Below, piece after piece: positions 5,340-9,558 of a stretch of DNA of 9,558 nt. The notes under the pieces are model-generated. The model did no database searches and was not told where the DNA came from. It was given only the letters and a program-made list of their open reading frames with translations. The translations under genes and the position numbers were made by a program. The DNA is taken from assembly GCA_021835105.1 (NCBI GenBank), contig JAKBQS010000030.1, forward strand, positions 1 to 9,558, in the 5' to 3' direction. How positions within the stretch are numbered: position 1 is the first letter of the stretch; every line of letters starts with the position of its first letter. The stretch is from Microcaldota archaeon (GTDB lineage Archaea; Micrarchaeota; Micrarchaeia; Micrarchaeales; CABMGC01).

Positions 5340-6212
5340 GTGAATGGCCATATGTTACCTGAATTCATACCTCTTTCGTTTCTTCTTGCGATATCCGTCA
5401 TATATGCGGTATTCGACGTCTTCAATAACCGCAACATACCCAACGTTTTCGTATACGTTTGTTTTGCAGCGGGCTTCATAATAACCCTCACCTATCCATC
5501 CCAGCTTGCAATAAATAGCATACTAATAGCATTCGTAATACTTTCCCTCGGTTACCTGCTCTATAGGGGTGGCATACTCGGTGCAGGAGACGTCATGGAA
5601 TTTGCTACAATAAGCCTTATACTCCCACTCCAGGGATCTGTAATCCTCCATGTGCCGCAGCTTGGGCTTCCATTCATACTCTCGGTATTCGTCGGCACTG
5701 GATACGCTGCAAGCGTAGGAATACCCTTGTATTATGTCATTCTATCAGGGAATAAAAAGAGCAGATTTAAGGCAAAAGCAGTGCCTGCGCACCGAAAGGC
5801 CACAGGCGCGGTGCTCTTTGCCGCATATCTGGTGTTTGCCGCAATAATATACACATATTCGGGACTTACGTTTTTAGGCGCATTCCTGCTACTTCTGATA
5901 GCCGTCTCCTCCTCTTCGATGATAATATTGGAGGACAAGATATACGCAGGAATGGTATCGTTGATAAGCACATCCCAACTCCAGGAGGAGGATATGATAG
6001 CAACCAACATGATGAGCGTCAGCGATAGGGCGTATTTCGAGAGGAAATATCCGAAGTTCGGCAGGCTTGCCACAAGGGGCCTTATAAAAAGCATGAGATA
6101 CGAGAGAAGGAAGATACCAGTATACAAAAACGCCGCGCCTCTCTCGTTCTTCATACTCATAGGCGTAATCGTCTCACTTCTTCTAGGCAATCTCATACTT
6201 CTTGTGATATGA
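5340..6212 (+). CDS. Archaeal prepilin peptidase (A24 GxGD aspartic protease)
   Basis: A polytopic membrane protease that removes the short positively charged leader from archaeal pilins and archaellins (class III signal peptides) on the cytoplasmic face. The two catalytic aspartates are visible: D26 in YAVFDVFNNRNIPN, the D-x(n)-R-x-IPN motif after the first membrane helix, and D84 in GILGAGDVMEF, the GxGD motif. Hydrophobic segments lie near residues 8-26, 35-52, 56-75, 88-103, 108-135, 156-172, 176-197 and 266-289. A cytoplasmic, basic and charged region occupies about 200-262. At 290 residues it resembles FlaK/PibD/EppA-type enzymes with an extra C-terminal helix. The start is either GTG 5340 or ATG 5352; a GTGA at 5340-5343, eight bases before the ATG, makes 5352 quite possible. 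The LamG prepilin at 7721-8605 is a likely substrate. Which subtype (EppA-like or PibD-like) cannot be settled by eye. Confidence 0.88.
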   Translation: MNGHMLPEFIPLSFLLAISVIYAVFDVFNNRNIPNVFVYVCFAAGFIITLTYPSQLAINSILIAFVILSLGYLLYRGGILGAGDVMEFATISLILPLQGSVILHVPQLGLPFILSVFVGTGYAASVGIPLYYVILSGNKKSRFKAKAVPAHRKATGAVLFAAYLVFAAIIYTYSGLTFLGAFLLLLIAVSSSSMIILEDKIYAGMVSLISTSQLQEEDMIATNMMSVSDRAYFERKYPKFGRLATRGLIKSMRYERRKIPVYKNAAPLSFFILIGVIVSLLLGNLILLVI

Positions 6213-6225
6213 CGCGTTGGTCACT

Positions 6226-6969
6226 CTAACCAAATCCGGATAGAAATTCCGAAAGGACTGTTGCAACTTCGCTATGATTAGTATAGTGAGGGCTATGCCC
6301 GGCTCCTTGTATTATATAGAGCCTGCTCTCGGGTATCCTCTCGCTGAACAGCCTTCCGTATGCCAACGGTATCCTCCTATCTTCCGATCCCCATATTACC
6401 GCAGTCGGTTTCTTTATCATTGCTAGGGATCTGGAATTCAGGGTATCCGCGGATCTCAAGGACTCCAGGAAGTTGTCCACAACTACCTTATCCGATCCCA
6501 GGATCCGCGCCGCCCTTACTAGTTCTTCCTTGTTTGCAGCAGGGTCTCTTCCTGATGCAAGCTCTGTCATGTATTCCTCAAGCCCTGCAGAATCCTCAAG
6601 TATAAGTCCCGTATATTCATCATTTCTCACAGCATAGAGCGCAGATACCCACCCCCCGTAAGAATGCCCGAATATGAAAGGAGAGCTTATACCAAGCTTC
6701 CTTATTGCCTCCTCCAGCATAAGTACCTGCATATCTATGTTGTAGCCTTCTTTAGGTGCTGAGCTCTTCCCATGCCCAATGAGGTCAAACAAGTATACTT
6801 CTATCTCATCCTCAAGATCAGCAACCAACCTTGCCCATACCTTTGTGCTGCCTGACAAGCCATGCAGAAATATTATCTTCTTTCCTGAGCCTGCATGAAG
6901 CCTGTAATGGACTTCTGCATACTTTGTCTGAAGATACTCATCCGAAAACGATTCGTTGTAATCAGGCAT
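6226..6969 (-). CDS. Alpha/beta-fold hydrolase
   Basis: A 247-residue soluble hydrolase of the alpha/beta superfamily (AB hydrolase 1 type). The elements in order: FLHGLSG (34-40) forming the oxyanion hole, FDLIGHGKS (61-69), the nucleophile elbow GHSYGG with S103 (101-106), the acid D197 in WGSEDRRIP (193-201), and the base H225 in GAGHSPHY (222-229). The cap between about 128 and 185 is short and helical. This set describes an esterase, lipase or C-C hydrolase; the true substrate cannot be read from the sequence. The start is the ATG at 6969, 26 bases from the centre of a TTTATAAA box, so the mRNA is probably leaderless. It ends 13 bases from the convergent prepilin peptidase and is divergent from the surface protein at 7031. 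Confidence 0.9.
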   Translation of the reverse strand: MPDYNESFSDEYLQTKYAEVHYRLHAGSGKKIIFLHGLSGSTKVWARLVADLEDEIEVYLFDLIGHGKSSAPKEGYNIDMQVLMLEEAIRKLGISSPFIFGHSYGGWVSALYAVRNDEYTGLILEDSAGLEEYMTELASGRDPAANKEELVRAARILGSDKVVVDNFLESLRSADTLNSRSLAMIKKPTAVIWGSEDRRIPLAYGRLFSERIPESRLYIIQGAGHSPHYTNHSEVATVLSEFLSGFG

Positions 6970-6990
6970 AAACCTACTTTAAAACGAAAA

Positions 6991-6998
6991 TTTATAAA
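6991..6998. promoter_or_regulatory. Palindromic TATA box, shared divergent promoter
   Basis: TTTATAAA is self-complementary and centred about 26 bases from the hydrolase ATG (6969) on one side and about 26 from 7021 on the other. One TBP site may therefore serve both directions. On the plus side this puts transcription start about ten bases before the TTG at 7031. Confidence 0.5.
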
Positions 6999-7030
6999 GA
7001 AAGAAGTGTATCTATCTATCAGATGGTTAC

Positions 7031-7678
7031 TTGCCTGATACAAATCAGCAGAAAAGCATCACTTATCTTATAGCCGCCCTCTTGATACTGATAGCGATAC
7101 TCCTTGCGGAGCAGGACGCGGCACTATCATCGCTCAGGGCGCAGCTTCTATCCTCAACTATGCTGTCTTCCGGAGCTAGCGCTCAGAACGCTTCAGTCGC
7201 AATAAACGCAACAACCAATAAAAACACAGCAGCTATGCTTCAGATAAACCTGTATGCATCCCCCTCTTATACCATACAAAATCTTTACCTAAATGTCTCT
7301 GGTCCTGGCCTTTCGTTCTCAATGCCTCTAAACTACACCGATAGGTATCCGTATATGACAGCGAATGCATCTGCACAGAACAATACCTATAATTCTACCA
7401 TGGCAATTAACTCTTCGCAAATACAGGTTTCTGAGAATGGCAGCACAACTTCAGGATCATACCCCGCGATAATACCATACTTCTATCCTACGAGGTATTC
7501 GCTGATTTTTGCAAATCTTAAGGAATATTCATACTATAACGTTACCATAAGCGGATATTCGCGCCCATACTGCTACCGCGGCACAATCTGTCCTATGTTC
7601 ATAGCGTTTATTCATCGGAACTATACAATAGAGACAGGTGGGCCAGGAAGCGTATCTGAGCTGAACATAAGCGCATGA
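7031..7678 (+). CDS. Membrane-anchored, heavily sequon-bearing surface protein, unknown function
   Basis: A 215-residue protein with an N-terminal hydrophobic anchor at about 10-26 (ITYLIAALLILIAILLA), preceded by a short hydrophilic N-terminus, then an extracellular domain rich in Ser, Thr, Asn and Tyr. I count twelve N-x-S/T sequons after residue 50 (for example NAS, NAT, NVS, NYT, NST, NGS, NIS), consistent with a glycosylated surface protein. Two cysteines (YCYRGTIC, near 180-187) could form a disulfide. The pattern of alternating hydrophobic and polar residues after 70 suggests beta structure. I recognise no named domain. The start is TTG at 7031; there is no in-frame ATG until after the anchor, and an out-of-frame ATG at 7023 lies at the predicted transcription start. 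It ends convergently with the LamG prepilin 42 bases away. Confidence 0.7.
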   Translation: MPDTNQQKSITYLIAALLILIAILLAEQDAALSSLRAQLLSSTMLSSGASAQNASVAINATTNKNTAAMLQINLYASPSYTIQNLYLNVSGPGLSFSMPLNYTDRYPYMTANASAQNNTYNSTMAINSSQIQVSENGSTTSGSYPAIIPYFYPTRYSLIFANLKEYSYYNVTISGYSRPYCYRGTICPMFIAFIHRNYTIETGGPGSVSELNISA

Positions 7679-7720
7679 TGGACAAGCAAGGAACGAATCC
7701 GCATGCGTATATCGCGCACG

Positions 7721-8605
7721 TCAAGGTTGCTGATAATTAGACTCCCAGTCAGTTACATATACCATATTCACAGAGTTGCCGCTATTGCCATTTCCGCTAT
7801 AGTCATTTCCGTTTCCATTTAAAGGCCACCATGCAAGAAGGTTATGCAGGTCTATCGGATCACCCCCTATTCCTTCAGCATACAAGGCAGATATCCCATT
7901 CGAAGATAACATTGTGTTGTAAATCTGCACATTTGATATATACCCGTCTATCCCGTCATTAGGGCATCCGCCTCCACCCATGTCGCATCCTATATAAGTA
8001 TCATAAAAGGTCGGGTTTATTATCGGATCAGAGACGCTTTCCGTTCCTACCTGCGTTCCGTTTATATACCAGTAAATATGGTTATTTTGCGAAGAGATTG
8101 CAAGAAACACCCACTTGTGCATAGGGAAGCTTCCATAGCTGTCGAAATTATTTCCCAGGGACGCTTCCACCCCGCATTTGCTTGTTGAAGGGTTGCAATG
8201 GAGCTCTAACCCGTAGCTATTCTCCCTGTCTATAACATCCTGCGATTGCGCTGTACTCAGAGAACCGTTCACATAAACCCACGCTGTTATAGTTATGTTG
8301 TTTGTAGTCAGGTTCAGCATGCTGCTTCTTGATTCTGAATTAATCTCTACATAGCCATTCGTTATTATCGGAACATACTTGGGAAGCCCGTTATTGCACG
8401 TGCCTTGTAGACTAATCTGCTCCGTAGTTCCAGGGCCATAAGGCCGCTGCACGGTGCACGATCCTGGGCTAACCGTGGGCACAAAAGCAAAGCCGCTGAA
8501 AACACCGAGCTCAAACAGCACCCCTAAAACTACCGCAATGATGAGTATGGCCCATCCATATGTAGTTAGGTATTCCATTGCTGACTGGTTTTTGGCCTGG
8601 CGCAT
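7721..8605 (-). CDS. Class III signal-peptide prepilin with LamG-like (concanavalin A-like) domain
   Basis: A secreted pilin-like protein of 294 residues. The N-terminus MRQAKNQSAMEYLTTYGWAIL carries the archaeal class III signal peptide: a basic leader, probable cleavage between N6 and Q7, the conserved E11, and a hydrophobic helix to about residue 37 that would form the pilus core. Residues 80-245 resemble LamG/concanavalin A-like jelly rolls: ITAWVYVNGS (106-115), WVFLAIS...IYWYINGTQ (165-185), YIGCDMGGGGCPNDGIDGYISNVQIYNTML (204-233). A final AWWPLNGNGNDYSGNG (258-273) follows. Six cysteines (50, 70, 137, 144, 207, 214) could make three disulfides, and several sequons are present. The start is ATG 8605, 26 bases from a TATTTTAAT box; TTG 8620 is the longer alternative. 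It is likely processed by a peptidase like that at 5340-6212 and is a candidate adhesin or glycan-binding pilin. Confidence 0.85.
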   Translation of the reverse strand: MRQAKNQSAMEYLTTYGWAILIIAVVLGVLFELGVFSGFAFVPTVSPGSCTVQRPYGPGTTEQISLQGTCNNGLPKYVPIITNGYVEINSESRSSMLNLTTNNITITAWVYVNGSLSTAQSQDVIDRENSYGLELHCNPSTSKCGVEASLGNNFDSYGSFPMHKWVFLAISSQNNHIYWYINGTQVGTESVSDPIINPTFYDTYIGCDMGGGGCPNDGIDGYISNVQIYNTMLSSNGISALYAEGIGGDPIDLHNLLAWWPLNGNGNDYSGNGNSGNSVNMVYVTDWESNYQQP

Positions 8606-8626
8606 AAACTTTATTCTCAAAACAAG

Positions 8627-8635
8627 ATTAAAATA
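8627..8635 (-). promoter_or_regulatory. TATA box for the LamG prepilin
   Basis: TATTTTAAT on the minus strand is centred 26 bases upstream of the ATG at 8605. This predicts a leaderless mRNA and decides the start against the TTG at 8620. It lies within the 55-base gap after the mercuric-reductase-like gene. Confidence 0.55.
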
Positions 8636-8660
8636 CTTGCCAATGATGGCCTTCTATTCT

Positions 8661-9558
8661 CTATGCAGTGCAGCAGCTTAACTTTGACACGTCCTCATAA
8701 AAGGCCTGGGCAGCAAGTTTGAAGCCTTCACTGAGAGTTGGAAAGACGTGTACGGTATCTATTATGTCATCTATAGTAAGGCCGAATTTCACAGCCAGTA
8801 CGCCTTCATGTATCATATCTGCCGCATGTGGCGCAAGCATATGCACACCAAGTATCTTCTTTGTCTTGTGATCAATCACTATCTTGATCACTCCTCTACT
8901 GTCGCCTACAATCTTTGCCTTAGGAACAAGCGCAAGATCCAAAGGGCTGCACGCGCACCGTATCCCATCTTTAACTACCTGCTCCTCTGTCTTCCCAACC
9001 CTCGCTGCTTCAGGATATGTGAATATAGCGCTGGGTATCTCATCCAGATTTATCTCATTCTTTGTGCGCTGGAAGATATTGGAAGTTGCCATGTTGCCTT
9101 CCTTTGCTGCAAGGGTCTCAAGCATGGGCTGACCTGTCACATCTCCTGCTGCGTATATATTATTTGAAGAGGTCTTAAGTGCCTTGTCTACGATTACGAA
9201 CTTCTTCCCATCAAGCTTGACTCCAGCTTCAGACGCATTGAGCTTTTCTGTATTCGGAGCCCTTCCAGTTGCAAACAAAATTTCATCCGCTTCGTAATAA
9301 AATGTTTTCTTTCCTATCCTCGCTTTCAGGGTCTTCTTTTTCCCGTGCCCTTCTATCCCAATCAGCTCGGCATTTGTTACTATAATAACCCCTTCTTTCT
9401 CAAGATAACTCTTAAGGTAACTGCTTATCTCAGGCTCCCAGTTGGGTATTATCCTGTCGCTTCTCTGGAGCAGCGTAACCTTAACCCCAAAATCAGAGAA
9501 CATCTGTGCGAATTCAAGCCCTATTGCCCTTCCGCCGATTATTAAGATTGAAGAGGGT
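8661..9558 (-). CDS. merA: Mercuric-reductase-like FAD/NAD(P) disulfide oxidoreductase, C-terminal part
   Basis: Class I pyridine nucleotide-disulfide oxidoreductase; the 5' end, including the FAD-binding start and redox CxxxxC, lies beyond the right edge. The frame is open from the edge, 18 codons before the first internal ATG (9503). Visible elements: an NAD(P) Rossmann loop ILIIGGRAIGLE (4-15 of the visible part), ATGR (96-99), the FAD-contacting YAAGD (135-139), and the dimer interface from about 170. The protein ends in DVSKLSCCTA. The C-terminal Cys-Cys after a Leu-Ser is the mercury-receiving pair of MerA, and FPTLSEG replaces the HPT motif that gives dihydrolipoamide dehydrogenase its catalytic His. 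The expected reaction is reduction of Hg(II) to Hg(0) with NADPH. No MerR, MerP or transporter is visible. A different MerA-like metal or disulfide reductase is possible. Confidence 0.85.
   Translation of the reverse strand, partial: PSSILIIGGRAIGLEFAQMFSDFGVKVTLLQRSDRIIPNWEPEISSYLKSYLEKEGVIIVTNAELIGIEGHGKKKTLKARIGKKTFYYEADEILFATGRAPNTEKLNASEAGVKLDGKKFVIVDKALKTSSNNIYAAGDVTGQPMLETLAAKEGNMATSNIFQRTKNEINLDEIPSAIFTYPEAARVGKTEEQVVKDGIRCACSPLDLALVPKAKIVGDSRGVIKIVIDHKTKKILGVHMLAPHAADMIHEGVLAVKFGLTIDDIIDTVHVFPTLSEGFKLAAQAFYEDVSKLSCCTA

Noticed and set aside
5732..6196. Minus-strand 154-codon open frame
   Set aside because: Antisense to the C-terminal half of the prepilin peptidase, no promoter or start signal, no recognisable domain.
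8606..8620. TTG start giving five extra residues (MRIKF) to the LamG prepilin
   Set aside because: The TATA box is 26 bases from the ATG at 8605, and the shorter leader MRQAKN fits a class III signal peptide without it.
8748..9167. Plus-strand 139-codon Cys/Tyr-rich open frame
   Set aside because: Antisense to the well-conserved MerA-like dimer domain.
1..9558. CRISPR array, transposon or integrase island
   Set aside because: No spaced direct repeats, transposase or integrase motifs, or terminal repeats were seen; gene content is mostly core archaeal.

Overview
The window looks like the chromosome of a small-genome archaeon. The evidence is archaeal: A-T-rich TATA boxes sit about 26 bases upstream of several start codons, which implies leaderless mRNAs, alongside occasional GGTG-type ribosome binding sites. 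Gene content agrees: mevalonate kinase, a UPF0200-type P-loop kinase, ThpR, a stand-alone MetRS-beta-like tRNA-binding protein, an archaeal GxGD prepilin peptidase, and a class III signal peptide of the NQSAMEYLTTYGWAIL type. I associate that last signature with DPANN/Micrarchaeota-like archaea; this placement is inference and was not tested by a search. Genes are tightly packed on both strands, with gaps mostly under 130 bases and many GTG or TTG starts.

Layout. On the minus strand, 1-648 is the N-terminal part of a succinyl-CoA synthetase beta subunit (runs off the left edge). Upstream of it on the same strand lie mevalonate kinase (778-1806) and an unknown helical protein (1829-2335) that probably shares its mRNA. 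A divergent promoter region leads to an unknown plus-strand protein (2479-3114) whose end overlaps ThpR (3098-3649, minus). A 41-base divergent promoter then serves ThpR and a plus-strand pair: the tRNA-binding OB-fold protein (3691-4020) and the UPF0200 kinase (4032-4616). This central block is housekeeping: isoprenoid synthesis, RNA end processing, tRNA binding and a nucleotide-kinase-like enzyme.

From 4637 to 5139 on the minus strand, a winged-helix regulator lies just downstream of a short, easily missed membrane-peptide ORF (46 codons). A perfect 11-base inverted repeat joins the end of the small ORF to the regulator's start codon. This is the most likely place in the window for an undescribed regulatory arrangement.

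From 5340 onward the theme is the cell surface. There is a prepilin peptidase (5340-6212), an alpha/beta hydrolase (6226-6969, minus), a membrane-anchored protein with many N-glycosylation sequons (7031-7678), and a prepilin carrying a LamG-like lectin domain (7721-8605, minus) that is a plausible substrate of the peptidase. In the LamG-like protein, the strand that normally opens the fold seems to have moved to the C-terminus. The right edge holds most of a mercuric-reductase-like flavoprotein (8661-9558, minus) ending in the Ser-Cys-Cys signature.

No rRNA, tRNA, CRISPR array, insertion sequence or clear mobile element was seen.
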